A stretch of DNA of 64,000 nt, from positions 930,001 through 994,000 of the forward strand of contig NZ_JAGKSP010000002.1 of NCBI RefSeq assembly GCF_017942085.1, written 5' to 3'. Under the pieces are notes generated by a model that saw nothing but the letters and a program-made list of their open reading frames with translations, had not been told where the DNA came from and ran no database searches. This document shows positions 55,364 through 64,000 of this stretch, piece after piece. Both the position numbers and the translations under genes were made by a program. Every line of letters starts with the position of its first letter. Positions within the stretch are counted from its first letter, which is position 1. The DNA is from Paenibacillus lignilyticus. GTDB taxonomy: Bacteria > Bacillota > Bacilli > Paenibacillales > Paenibacillaceae.

Positions 55364-57961
55364 CTACATTTTTCTCATCGCATTTATATGCTTCAGTTCA
55401 ATCTCCAATCTGTTCCCCTGCGAAATGGTTCGTTGTTGCGAGAATACGATATTCCCATTCTCCCATTTCCAATCTACCTTATAGCCATCGACTCTGATCT
55501 CTGCGATATCGTTCTCGGACAAGAAAGGCAGACCAAACGATAATAGGGACAGCTCGCCGTATTGGACATGCAGTTCTGCTTTCCCGGTCTCTATCTTAAA
55601 GATCCCCCAGCCGGCCTCCAGCGACCAGAAGGTTTCATAACTTTCGCGACGAGCGATGGGATTAAATCCGACATGACCGTTTACCATGTCATAATTAAAG
55701 CCGCTGAAAGTAAGCAAGAGCGCATAACTGGCCATCGACCTGGCATAATGGCTGCCGCACTCCATTTCGTTCCACGGATTACGTTTCTCGCCATCATATC
55801 GCTCACGAACCGCTCGCACGACGGACATGCCTTCCTCGACCATTCCTTCTTGAATCATATGAATCGCGGCTTGATATTCAAATCCGTTCATCGTCTCCGA
55901 ATTGTAAGTAATCGGAATTGCAGGCTTTCGCGAGCCCTCGGGCCATGAGCAGATGATGAGTCCGGATTCATCGTCCAAACTATATAATCGCCATAGATTC
56001 GTGAAATCGGACATCTGTTTAAAGTTATGCTCGTAAATAGACTTAAGCGCTTGCCGTGTTTGGATAGGATCAAAAATTTCGCCCAGACCGCATAAATTAG
56101 CGTGCCATTGCGCCACGACTTGGTCGATGGAGCATCCGTCCAGAATCTGGTAGTTAATCTCATTCCATCTATCATTCCAATAGTATTCGAGTGCTTCTTC
56201 ATCGCATGTCTCTAACAGCGACTTGTCGGACAAGTCGATCTTCTGGATATAGTAGTTCCCGTTAAATAAGTGCTGATCGGTCCAAGACTTCCCTCTTTCG
56301 TACAGTGCGCGATAGTCCTCCGCTTTCTCCGGGTAATCCAAATAAGCCGCCATCTCCGCTCCGGCTTTAAGCGCCGCCAAGTAAAACCCATTCAACCAGG
56401 CGTTGGGTCCAAACAGCTCCACATCCAATGTGTTATGCTGCCTGCCCTCCAGCACGCCGTCTCGGTCCGCATCCCAGCGATGCTCGTTCGTCTCGGCCCA
56501 AGCATACTCCAGCGATTGTTGAACGGAAGGCCATAGCGATCGCAGCCAATCGGAATCGCCTGATATTTTCCACTCTCTGTACACTTTGATAATGCCGCCG
56601 AATTGGCCGTCCGCGCAGGCATACAAGTCGTTGGCCCGGCCAAGCGGCAGCTGAATGCGGAACGACATCCGTCCATCTGCGCGCATATTGTATGTATAGT
56701 CCAAGTCCCGCATGGATCGCTCCAGCTTCGGAAACAGAAACGGAGCTGCGTAGGCATAGTTCCATACATGCGTACATGAACCCTCACAGCAGCCTTCCGT
56801 ATCGATGCAGCCTTCGAATCCATATAAGGAGCCATCCTCCAGACGCAGGACCGTAGGCGATTTCAGTGTCGAAAGGTTTGCCGCTACTGCCTCCAGCGCC
56901 TCTTCAGGGAGATGAGAAGCATATAAAGACCGTTTGAACAGAAGCGTCTCCCGGTATAATCGTTCCCAGTGTTCGAACGCATATAAAGCGCTGGCAAAGG
57001 AATCGTTAAATAATGTGGCATAGTAGTTCTTCCATATCGCAGGCTGACTAGCATCCTGTGCATGGCACAAAGCGCCGGAGCCGCCGTTTGTCTCGGGATT
57101 CCAATAGTTATGGCAGTTTGGAAAATGCCAGGTGATCAAGAAACGGAAGCGCTGCGTTTCTCCGGGCTTTAGCTCCACATGAGCGGATAGCTGTCCCAAA
57201 TCTTTGGTAGAAGTCGGTTCGCTCAAGCTGCTCCCGAATCTGCCCGGAGAGCTAAATGTTCGCCAATACATTTCTCTGCCTTCATACCATTGGCAGTTCA
57301 CTTCCTCTGCGTCCGTCGCGACGGTCAATTCACCGAATTCCGGCCTATTCGGGCCATAAGCGTCCGATCCCATGCGGATGCCGCGAACGGATCCGATTCG
57401 TTCGAACCGATTCCAGTGCGGACTTTCATGGTGCGGGTTGGCAACGGACAAACATGCCGTATACGTAATGCTGCTATCGGTAGGATTGTGAAACTCGATT
57501 TCGAAGAATGCGCCCGGGATGCTGGAATCCTGGTCGTTGAGCGGTATGAACGGATTGTAAGCCGTCAGCTTCACGTCACCGGGGAAGCGCTTGTCGCGAA
57601 ATTGCAGATCAGCGATAGGAAATTCGCCAACAAAGGTGCAGTCCTCAAAATGAGGAAAACCGCCCATTGTAGCCTCGCTCGGTCCGAATCCATACCCGCT
57701 ATGATTTTTAATTCGTTTATTTCCCATATAAGGCGGCAGCAGCTTGCCATTCAGAACTCGCGCATCCAGCACTTTCCCCTCCGACTCCGCTTTGACTGCG
57801 AAGTGGCTCATGCCGTTCATGCTCTGTTTGTTCGGTCGATTTTTTATTTCCCAATCCACTAGCCGGCCATTGCCGGCTAGTCCGATCGATCCGCTGCCAA
57901 TCCCTCCAAGAGGAAAGATGATCTCTTTTAATTTGGCGTCTTTATAGCTAAAGCGTTCCAT
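55364..57961 (-). CDS. GH116-type glycoside hydrolase (GBA2-like, DUF608)
   Basis: 865 residues. N-terminal GBA2_N domain (about 1-330: FPLGGIGSGSIGLAGNGRLV, HESPHWNRFERIG), then the (alpha/alpha)6 DUF608 catalytic domain (YGFEGCIDTEGCCEGSCTHV with WNYAYA, QFGGIIKVYREWKISGDSDW, DRDGVLEGRQHNTLDVELFG, NAWLNGFYLAALKAGAEM). GH116 enzymes remove beta-glucose, beta-xylose or GlcNAc. The family's catalytic Glu and Asp would lie in the CEGSC and TLDVE regions. No signal peptide. It is 22 bp after the GH101 gene. Confidence 0.87.
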   Translation of the reverse strand: MERFSYKDAKLKEIIFPLGGIGSGSIGLAGNGRLVDWEIKNRPNKQSMNGMSHFAVKAESEGKVLDARVLNGKLLPPYMGNKRIKNHSGYGFGPSEATMGGFPHFEDCTFVGEFPIADLQFRDKRFPGDVKLTAYNPFIPLNDQDSSIPGAFFEIEFHNPTDSSITYTACLSVANPHHESPHWNRFERIGSVRGIRMGSDAYGPNRPEFGELTVATDAEEVNCQWYEGREMYWRTFSSPGRFGSSLSEPTSTKDLGQLSAHVELKPGETQRFRFLITWHFPNCHNYWNPETNGGSGALCHAQDASQPAIWKNYYATLFNDSFASALYAFEHWERLYRETLLFKRSLYASHLPEEALEAVAANLSTLKSPTVLRLEDGSLYGFEGCIDTEGCCEGSCTHVWNYAYAAPFLFPKLERSMRDLDYTYNMRADGRMSFRIQLPLGRANDLYACADGQFGGIIKVYREWKISGDSDWLRSLWPSVQQSLEYAWAETNEHRWDADRDGVLEGRQHNTLDVELFGPNAWLNGFYLAALKAGAEMAAYLDYPEKAEDYRALYERGKSWTDQHLFNGNYYIQKIDLSDKSLLETCDEEALEYYWNDRWNEINYQILDGCSIDQVVAQWHANLCGLGEIFDPIQTRQALKSIYEHNFKQMSDFTNLWRLYSLDDESGLIICSWPEGSRKPAIPITYNSETMNGFEYQAAIHMIQEGMVEEGMSVVRAVRERYDGEKRNPWNEMECGSHYARSMASYALLLTFSGFNYDMVNGHVGFNPIARRESYETFWSLEAGWGIFKIETGKAELHVQYGELSLLSFGLPFLSENDIAEIRVDGYKVDWKWENGNIVFSQQRTISQGNRLEIELKHINAMRKM

Positions 57962-57983
57962 ATATACACCTTCTACTACATAT

Positions 57984-60900
57984 TTATTCCGTTAGCTCAT
58001 CGACGGTAACGTTATCGATCACTAATGAACCTTTATTGGCGTCATTGCGCACGATGGCCAAATAGTAATCGGTGAAAGGACCGGTTGCCAGCTCGGCCGT
58101 CAATTGGTGCAATCCCTTCCGGAGCGGCTCCGCGTAGATTTCATTCGATGGGCCTCCATCCGTTGTGCGTAAGCAAATCGAATATTGAGCTTCATTGTCT
58201 GACCGGTAATCGAATGTTACCTTATACTTCCGATTCGGCATGAACTGCAGCCCGGATGGCAAAGTTCGTAACAGCTCTCCGGGGATTTCGTCCATCGTTT
58301 TGAGCGACCATTCTCCTGCAAGGGTATCCTCCGTATAACCCTCATGAAGTTGGGCGAGATGCGTCTTGCCTATTTTGGGATTGGCGCTGACAAACGGCCC
58401 CCAGCCTTCGTCGACATGCTCGAAATCTTCGTAGAAGTAATGATCCGTCTGATTAAGCGATTCTACTTCTCTTACTCGCACATCATCGAAATGAACGAAG
58501 GAATCCGGCTCTCCTTGTTCTGCCAGAAGCAATAGCACCGGCACATGCTCATCTGCGGAATGCGGCAATTCAAATCGAAGCTGCAGCCGCTGATAGTGCG
58601 TGCCCCGCTTGTCGGAATCCACATCGCAGTTGACGACCGCGGTCCGACTAATGCTGCGTATTAGTTCCACTCCCCCGTAGCCATCGATGCGAATGCCCGC
58701 TTCTCTTCCCGCCGACACTTCTACCCATACCGAAGCGGAATAACGTCTGCCCTTCTTCAGTCCGGAGAGCGATTGGTATACCCGTCCATCGGCACCGTTA
58801 TTCCCGCTAATTCGCAGGTAAGATTGACCGTAGCTCGTTTCGGCAATCTTGATATGATCCGTATTATCCGTCTGCGATGATTTCGACCACCATTCGAACC
58901 CGTGACTGTCGAAGCCCATATCCTTCACCGGACTGCCCTCGCTCCATGCCATCTTAGGAGCCGGGGGCGCTTCCGTCTTATATAGAACATAAGGCGTACA
59001 AGCCTCGGCTGTTACTGCGACGGAACCGGAAACGACCCGAACATTACGAACAAATACCCGTCCTACATTTGTTAATTGATATAGCTTCACTTCCCCGTCG
59101 ACAGGCCAGCTATCCGGAAGCTGCCAGACGGTTTCCCCGCCGGAGGCATTCCAGTGGTAAATTTTCGTTTCGCCGATCGGATCCCAAGGAATAAAGACGG
59201 TATCGCCGACCGCGAGGACTCGATCGTTTCTGCGCAGAACCGCAACGCCTTCCTCCAGCGTCGACGAAACGCCGCCTTCCAAAACAACCTCTTCCGAGTT
59301 CTTCCAATTCAGGATTGCGAAATGCATCAAGTAGCGATATGGCAGCTGCTTCGTGAAGAAGGAACGGATGACCGCCTTTAAATCCCGCTCCCGCTGCCAC
59401 CCCATAAAGCCGTTATCCCCGTACCTTGCATAGCCGCCTTTTAACAAGATATCCTCCGCATAAGCGTCTTTGTCCGTATGACGGATAAACCGGGAAATGC
59501 GGCTATCGCCGGTGGAATCATGTGTCCATACGGCGTCGGAATCCAGCGCATCCGCTTCCTCCGTCCAGATCGTCCACCCGTTTCCGTGCAGCTTCTTCGC
59601 CAGCCGCCAAGCAGCCCAATGTTCATCCCGATAAGTATCCACATAAACGAAACCAAGATGAGGCGCATGTTCGTTCAGCTCATCCAAACGCCGATCGAAA
59701 TCGCCGGATCGAATATCTTGTTCCCTGTCGATATAGTAGGATTGGTCCAGCCACTTCCACCCCGGCGTGCTCGTAACGAGCGAAGACGAGTAGGAGCGCG
59801 CCTCCGGATAAGCTTCGCTATGATTGATATGCACGCCAATAACCGCGCCGAAATCACGAGCGCGTTCGGCCAGGACATTCAAATCCTGCGATCCCCCGGC
59901 CCGTTCATTGAAGTTGTTGCCGTAATCGGGATGCCCGCTGTCATGCCCTTCGCTTTGATAGCCTTTCACTTCAATGAGTTGTCCGAATCCATCCGTGTAT
60001 AAGTAAAACTTCTTAATATTGTCCAAGATTCGGAGAAACGGAAATTGGGCCATGCTGGCAAAATTCATAACAATATGCGCGTAACTGCTTCTCATCCGGT
60101 CGGCCCCTGGGATTGGTCCCAGCATGTCCCGCGTGGCAATCGCGCCGTCCTGCCAATCGACGATGCCATCGCTGTTCCGGTCATCCGTTAGGATGACCTT
60201 GGACCAAGGCTCGCCTATCACTTCCATATCCGGTCCCCGATAAGTCCAATAGGCGTTCCAGACAGCGGTCCGTTTGTAACCGTTGCGCTGCACGGTTTGC
60301 ACGCACAATCGCCTGCGGTTGTGCAGCATGTTTCCGACTACGCTCGCCGCCAATTGATTCGTGTTCACAATCGCAATGGCGCGATACGCAGGTGCATGCG
60401 ACGCGCTCCATTCGGATGCACCTGCAAAATGGTCGCCTTTGATCCCTTCGGAGGCTGCAACATGCGCGCATGCTTGCGTATCGCGAACCGAAACGAGCCC
60501 GTGATTAGGGATGGCGATTGTGCGAATGCGGAACAAGCCCTTTTCTTGGATATCCGTTATTTTCATCTCAAGCGTTGCGCCGGACAGAGCGAAAGATACG
60601 GTCATTTCGACCTGAATGGATGCGAAAACGAGCTGATACGAAGCAGCGGTCCGGGACTTCGAATCCAAATAAACGGCAGGTGTGTACCTCTCTCCGTTCA
60701 GATCGACATAGAGTAACCGATCCTCTTGCCCGAACAGTACGGCGCCGTTTGTTGTCCAACGATAGTGCAGCACGCGCGGGAAGGCGGTATCCAATTCCAC
60801 TTCCAGCTGATCGGATACCAACGTGTGGGATGGCGCAGCCTCTTCATCTTCAGCTTGTACGATGCTGTCGGAACGGTACTTGTCGTCAAGGGCAGTCGCG

Positions 60901-61406
60901 TTCACTTCATGAAGACGAGCATGCCCTTCTTCTCCTTCTTCGTCCGCCCAAGCACGAAAGCCGATCGCTCCCGCTTCGGTATGCAAATCCGGAATATCGC
61001 CATGATATTCCGGATAGCCATTCAAGGAGAGCGTCAGAACCGTACCGACAAACCGGATCTCTACCCGATACGATTTCCCCTCGTATAACGGATCCGTTTT
61101 AAACAGCACCCCTTGCTTGCCGCAAGGCTTCGCCCATATCCACGTGCTTTTGCCGAATGGGTCCATCGGTTTGTCGCAGCCGATGAAGATCCAATTATCC
61201 TGTGCCATATAGCGAATAACTGCCCCGACCTTGCCTGCGGGATTCAGCGGTGTCAACGTAAACGCAAGCTCCCCGTCGCCCAAGATCGGGCTAGCTTGTA
61301 CCAGGGCCACTGTATCGGAGCCATTCGCTTCCAAGGTGCAGGCATCCGGTTGCTGAGATACGATGCCGTTGCCAAGCACAATTTGAGTTAAGGTGTCTGT
61401 CATCAT
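57984..61406 (-). CDS. Endo-alpha-N-acetylgalactosaminidase-like protein, GH101
   Basis: 1140 residues from ATG 61404-61406, overlapping the stop of the preceding gene (ATGA). Residues about 1-180 are a laminin-G-like beta-sandwich (GKVGAVIRYMAQDNWIFIGC, MDPFGKSTWIWAKP), then the catalytic barrel with NKKFYLYTDGFGQLIEVKGY-like segments, VIGVHINHSEAYPEARSYSS, nucleophile in FVYVDTYRDEHWAAW (about 589) and acid/base in TIWTEEADALDSDAVW (about 616). C-terminal beta modules follow. GH101 normally releases core-1 O-glycans outside the cell; this one has no signal peptide or wall anchor. Confidence 0.9.
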   Translation of the reverse strand: MMTDTLTQIVLGNGIVSQQPDACTLEANGSDTVALVQASPILGDGELAFTLTPLNPAGKVGAVIRYMAQDNWIFIGCDKPMDPFGKSTWIWAKPCGKQGVLFKTDPLYEGKSYRVEIRFVGTVLTLSLNGYPEYHGDIPDLHTEAGAIGFRAWADEEGEEGHARLHEVNATALDDKYRSDSIVQAEDEEAAPSHTLVSDQLEVELDTAFPRVLHYRWTTNGAVLFGQEDRLLYVDLNGERYTPAVYLDSKSRTAASYQLVFASIQVEMTVSFALSGATLEMKITDIQEKGLFRIRTIAIPNHGLVSVRDTQACAHVAASEGIKGDHFAGASEWSASHAPAYRAIAIVNTNQLAASVVGNMLHNRRRLCVQTVQRNGYKRTAVWNAYWTYRGPDMEVIGEPWSKVILTDDRNSDGIVDWQDGAIATRDMLGPIPGADRMRSSYAHIVMNFASMAQFPFLRILDNIKKFYLYTDGFGQLIEVKGYQSEGHDSGHPDYGNNFNERAGGSQDLNVLAERARDFGAVIGVHINHSEAYPEARSYSSSLVTSTPGWKWLDQSYYIDREQDIRSGDFDRRLDELNEHAPHLGFVYVDTYRDEHWAAWRLAKKLHGNGWTIWTEEADALDSDAVWTHDSTGDSRISRFIRHTDKDAYAEDILLKGGYARYGDNGFMGWQRERDLKAVIRSFFTKQLPYRYLMHFAILNWKNSEEVVLEGGVSSTLEEGVAVLRRNDRVLAVGDTVFIPWDPIGETKIYHWNASGGETVWQLPDSWPVDGEVKLYQLTNVGRVFVRNVRVVSGSVAVTAEACTPYVLYKTEAPPAPKMAWSEGSPVKDMGFDSHGFEWWSKSSQTDNTDHIKIAETSYGQSYLRISGNNGADGRVYQSLSGLKKGRRYSASVWVEVSAGREAGIRIDGYGGVELIRSISRTAVVNCDVDSDKRGTHYQRLQLRFELPHSADEHVPVLLLLAEQGEPDSFVHFDDVRVREVESLNQTDHYFYEDFEHVDEGWGPFVSANPKIGKTHLAQLHEGYTEDTLAGEWSLKTMDEIPGELLRTLPSGLQFMPNRKYKVTFDYRSDNEAQYSICLRTTDGGPSNEIYAEPLRKGLHQLTAELATGPFTDYYLAIVRNDANKGSLVIDNVTVDELTE

Positions 61407-63763
61407 TGCGTATGTCCTCTCCGCACGGATTCCGGCTCCCCCCATGTAACCACTTTGACGCTTACGACCGGCTTCGGATCCCCTTCGAACTTGCAGCTGA
61501 ACGACACCGTCTGTCCGCCTTTTCGAACAAGCGGCGCATCTGCGGAAGCTTCCACCGTCTTCACTAAATTCCAGTTCATATCGTAAATGTTCCCGGTCCG
61601 ATTCCCGTCGCACACGAGATACTGATTCGCGCGCACCTCGGTGTCGAACGTCATGTACTCCCCGCCTGTATAGAAGGTTGGCCGTTTTACCGATGCGTCC
61701 ACGTTGCCATAGGATGGCGATACGCGCAGGCAGAACCGCATCGGCTGCTCCGAAAACTTATTGTAAAACGCCCAATCTGAGCCGCCCGGCTGACCGGGCT
61801 GCAGCTCCTCCGTACTGCAGACGAGTGGATTCGAAATATGGACAGGGTACAACTGCCAGCTTCCATCCCCCAAGGCTTCCAAATGCCAGTCGCTCTTCGG
61901 ATCGCGCATCCGCTCTTGCTGCTCCGACGTAAACGCACCGGCATGACGAGCCGTTTCCCATTGCTTAACCGCATTCAGAAGGACGTCAATATTTCCGTTG
62001 CGCCGCAGCACCGCCTGATCAGCCGAGAGAGCGAAGCCCGCATTGAAGCCTGCCGCCTTCGACAGCACCCACTCGATTTCGTCCGGCGTTGTCGCCTCAA
62101 ACCGATCCGAAGCCGAACGCACGAGAAACCAACCGAGCATGGACGGGATAAAGTTGCGAGCGAAATAACGCTGATTGCTAAGCCGCCATTCCAGCTGACC
62201 TTCGCGAGTCGACACTCCCCATGGCTCGCCCCAATTGAAACGCGTGAAAATATGCCATAAATAATTCGGAACGACGATACTTGCATCGTTGATGATTTCA
62301 TCATTCCAGCCATCATAAATACGCTTGACGAAGCGGTTCACGCCATAATCGTCATGACCGGTCGCATAGCAGCCCTCAAGTCCGTCGAATGAGATTTGCC
62401 GCAGTCCCGTCCTCTGGAACAGCTCAGCAATTCTTAAGCTGTATGCTTCCTGAAGCTCCATATTGGGGAAAAACACGTCATAGGGATGATCCCACAACCG
62501 GCTGATTTCAGAGCCGCTCTCATGTGCATAAGCTGAAGTACCGTTTGCACCTCGCTTAACGCCCAGTAATTTCCACGGCGCCGACGACGAAACGCTCTCG
62601 TATTCGATCAACTCATTGCCAATGATGACGGTTTGCCGAAACAAACCCATTCGGAACGGCTCCGGGTTGTCGATCGTCAATTCCGTCATTGAAGCATCAA
62701 TCGCCTCGACTAATCGCGCAGTACCGACTGTTTGAAGACGTGGATCCGGTAGCGGAGTCACATACGAATCATTGAGCGTCGTAAAGTTGGAGAGTGTATG
62801 TACGCCGACCTTAACCCCTTCCCCTGCAGCCCGTTCAACGCAAGCTCTCATGCTCTCGTCGCCATTCGGGAAGCTTCCCGGCTTCAGTACAAAGTGTCCC
62901 CACTGCGCAAATGGATCCGGGTGATACACATAATTCAGACCCGCTCGCTTCGCAGCATTCACCGCTTGTTCCATGGAGGACTCAGAGAAGTCCGTAATCA
63001 AATAAGACTGCGTCGCCGCCGGCGACTTCTTGCCCCAGACGCCTTCAATCATCGGATGCGGCAACTCTTCGCCAAGCTCAATTGCCTCGATTGTATCCAG
63101 CACTTCACTTGCCGCACAGCCGAACAACGCGATTTTGGACCCGCAAATTAGCGCTTCTTCTCCGCTTAGTGCAGGCACTTCGACTTCTTTCAAGTTCCAC
63201 GCCGGACGACGCGCTGCCTTCGTGCGGTTTCGCGTAAAAGCCTGTAAGAGGCTTCCTCCGATTATCGGCCATGCGGTGCTTTTATCGTATTCGAACTTGC
63301 TATCTTCAAACGGTTGATTGGCAAATTCGAGGTTCTCTAATTCCACAAGCCAACCGCCAATTGTTTTCCAGTTCAGGGCTTGGATGCCGATGGCAAACTC
63401 ACCATCGTGGACAACGCCGACAGACTCGCCGATCGATTCAGACAGTGTCGTTAAGAACGGACCCCAAATGACTGCATCCACTTCATCGCCGAATAGTTGT
63501 TTCAATTCGAATGTGACGTATTTCTCTTTGTTTACGACCTCAACCTCTGCCTTCACGCCGGAATCTCCGAAATGAAACATCGCCTTAGCGTCCTCATATT
63601 GAACGGCAACAGGATGTTCAACCCGACCGTTGATCGAAATTCGAATGAGCGGTGACGCGTAACTCTCGTTCATATATGTCTTGCTTGATGCCGCTGAGGT
63701 CAAGCCGGAAACTTCTCCTCTTTCATTCAGTACAACGGTGCATGCGCCTGCGCTAATTTTCAT
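61403..63763 (-). CDS. Large putative glycoside hydrolase of unassigned family
   Basis: 786 residues. ATG 63761-63763 has AAGGGG upstream. Beta-rich N-terminus to about 230 (CTVVLNERGEVSGLTSAASS, YVTFELKQLFGDEVDAVIWG), then a TIM-barrel-like middle (AAKRAGLNYVYHPDPFAQWG, VGVHTLSN, RQISFDGLEGCYATGHDDYG) and a beta C-terminus. The order beta-sandwich, barrel with an Asp in SFDGLEG, and the operon place (between solute-binding protein and GH101) argue for a glycosidase. I do not recognise the family. No signal peptide. Confidence 0.65.
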   Translation of the reverse strand: MKISAGACTVVLNERGEVSGLTSAASSKTYMNESYASPLIRISINGRVEHPVAVQYEDAKAMFHFGDSGVKAEVEVVNKEKYVTFELKQLFGDEVDAVIWGPFLTTLSESIGESVGVVHDGEFAIGIQALNWKTIGGWLVELENLEFANQPFEDSKFEYDKSTAWPIIGGSLLQAFTRNRTKAARRPAWNLKEVEVPALSGEEALICGSKIALFGCAASEVLDTIEAIELGEELPHPMIEGVWGKKSPAATQSYLITDFSESSMEQAVNAAKRAGLNYVYHPDPFAQWGHFVLKPGSFPNGDESMRACVERAAGEGVKVGVHTLSNFTTLNDSYVTPLPDPRLQTVGTARLVEAIDASMTELTIDNPEPFRMGLFRQTVIIGNELIEYESVSSSAPWKLLGVKRGANGTSAYAHESGSEISRLWDHPYDVFFPNMELQEAYSLRIAELFQRTGLRQISFDGLEGCYATGHDDYGVNRFVKRIYDGWNDEIINDASIVVPNYLWHIFTRFNWGEPWGVSTREGQLEWRLSNQRYFARNFIPSMLGWFLVRSASDRFEATTPDEIEWVLSKAAGFNAGFALSADQAVLRRNGNIDVLLNAVKQWETARHAGAFTSEQQERMRDPKSDWHLEALGDGSWQLYPVHISNPLVCSTEELQPGQPGGSDWAFYNKFSEQPMRFCLRVSPSYGNVDASVKRPTFYTGGEYMTFDTEVRANQYLVCDGNRTGNIYDMNWNLVKTVEASADAPLVRKGGQTVSFSCKFEGDPKPVVSVKVVTWGEPESVRRGHTQ

Positions 63764-63789
63764 CATCCATTCCCCTTCCGAAATATAGA

Positions 63790-63819
63790 GAACGGGCACC
63801 GGAACCCCGATGCCCGTTC
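63790..63819 (-). terminator. Intra-operon hairpin after the solute-binding protein gene
   Basis: GAACGGGCA/TGCCCGTTC stem (63790-63798 / 63811-63819) with little T-run, between the binding-protein gene and the first hydrolase gene. Such hairpins commonly protect the abundant binding-protein mRNA while allowing some read-through. Confidence 0.55.
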
Positions 63820-63838
63820 ATACTTCATGAACCAATTG

Positions 63839-64000
63839 TTATTTGTTTTGATCGTAAACTTGCTGAGCTTCGGCCATCACTTTGTCTCCGCCCATTTTGT
63901 TCCAATCTTCAACGAATTTATCGAAATCGTCGATTGGCTTTTTGCCCGTAATGAAATCGATATAGGATTGCAAAGTGAACTGGGTAAGCTGGTCTTTGTT
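63839..64000 (-). CDS. ABC transporter sugar-binding lipoprotein, C-terminal part
   Basis: The last 53 codons, NKDQLTQFTLQSYIDFITGK then KPIDDFDKFVEDWNKMGGDK and VMAEAQQVYDQNK, are the standard end of LipO-type extracellular solute-binding proteins of Paenibacillus. The rest is beyond the window; permease genes are expected upstream. It would bring in the substrate of the following hydrolase operon. Confidence 0.88.
   Translation of the reverse strand, partial: NKDQLTQFTLQSYIDFITGKKPIDDFDKFVEDWNKMGGDKVMAEAQQVYDQNK

Noticed and set aside
61407..61613. N-terminal 69-residue extension of the GH101 protein
   Set aside because: It lies wholly within the preceding gene in another frame; the ATGA overlap start has a ribosome binding site and begins the family's N-terminal domain.
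1..64000. tRNA, rRNA, riboswitch or T-box
   Set aside because: I looked for cloverleaf-like segments, conserved rRNA stretches and leader motifs before biosynthetic genes and saw none I could support; a covariance-model search would be decisive.

Overview
The window reads as chromosomal DNA of a spore-forming Firmicute, most likely Paenibacillus. It carries a GerA-type germinant receptor operon, a spore-coat transglutaminase (Tgl) with a sigma-K-like promoter, a VanW-like protein, proteins with copper-amine-oxidase 'stalk' domains, a LysM protein, and the C-terminus of a LipO-type sugar-binding lipoprotein. Ribosome binding sites are strong (AGGAGG) and TTG/GTG starts are frequent. I see no rRNA, tRNA, intact insertion sequence, prophage or CRISPR array.

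Layout. 1-3.8 kb: small lipoprotein and membrane-protein genes, including very short ones, and a fragment of an ABC ATPase. 3.9-6.2 kb: tgl, then a yoaS-yozG-yoaT type operon. 6.3-13.7 kb: GNAT and methyltransferase pair, mqo, PfpI-family protein, aldo/keto reductase, GNAT, with remnants of two MFS transporters, a possible TetR regulator and a second aldo/keto reductase between them. 13.8-18.2 kb: DinB protein, then gerA-gerC-gerB plus a 66-residue two-helix protein that looks like a germinant-receptor D subunit. 18.6-40 kb: an accessory stretch of GNATs, four APH-fold kinases, a giant DUF4132/DUF5724 protein with its small partner, LysM protein, AAA ATPase, VanW, RCC1-repeat surface protein, ECF sigma/anti-sigma pair and a methyltransferase. 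40-48 kb: SUMF1-domain protein, a 19-fold 14-residue repeat protein ending in a phage-type Peptidase_G2 domain, a ManA-like isomerase in operon with a ROK kinase fused to a SnoaL-like domain, and a large secreted stalk-domain protein.

49.7-64 kb is one coherent minus-strand glycan-catabolism operon: solute-binding protein (partial), an unassigned large probable hydrolase, GH101 endo-alpha-N-acetylgalactosaminidase-like protein, GH116-like glycosidase, CutC-family protein, asparaginase II, sugar isomerase/epimerase, GH29 alpha-L-fucosidase and sulfatase, closed by a terminator. None of the enzymes after the binding protein has a signal peptide, so imported glycans or glycopeptides appear to be dismantled in the cytoplasm.

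The most unusual signal lies between genes. Two intergenic elements (7958-8142 and 18434-18618) have exactly the same architecture: four 25-bp units, two direct and two inverted, starting at offsets 0, 50, 110 and 160 for a total of 185 bp. They share only a CTAACG...TTATTT frame, while the 13-nt core differs between elements and is kept within each. A third locus (48062-48251) repeats this mirror-symmetric geometry with another sequence. Every other intergenic repeat pair in the window (30611, 39937, 40091, 49575) is also phased at 50-51 bp. This looks like a family of structured elements whose spacing is conserved while sequence is replaced.
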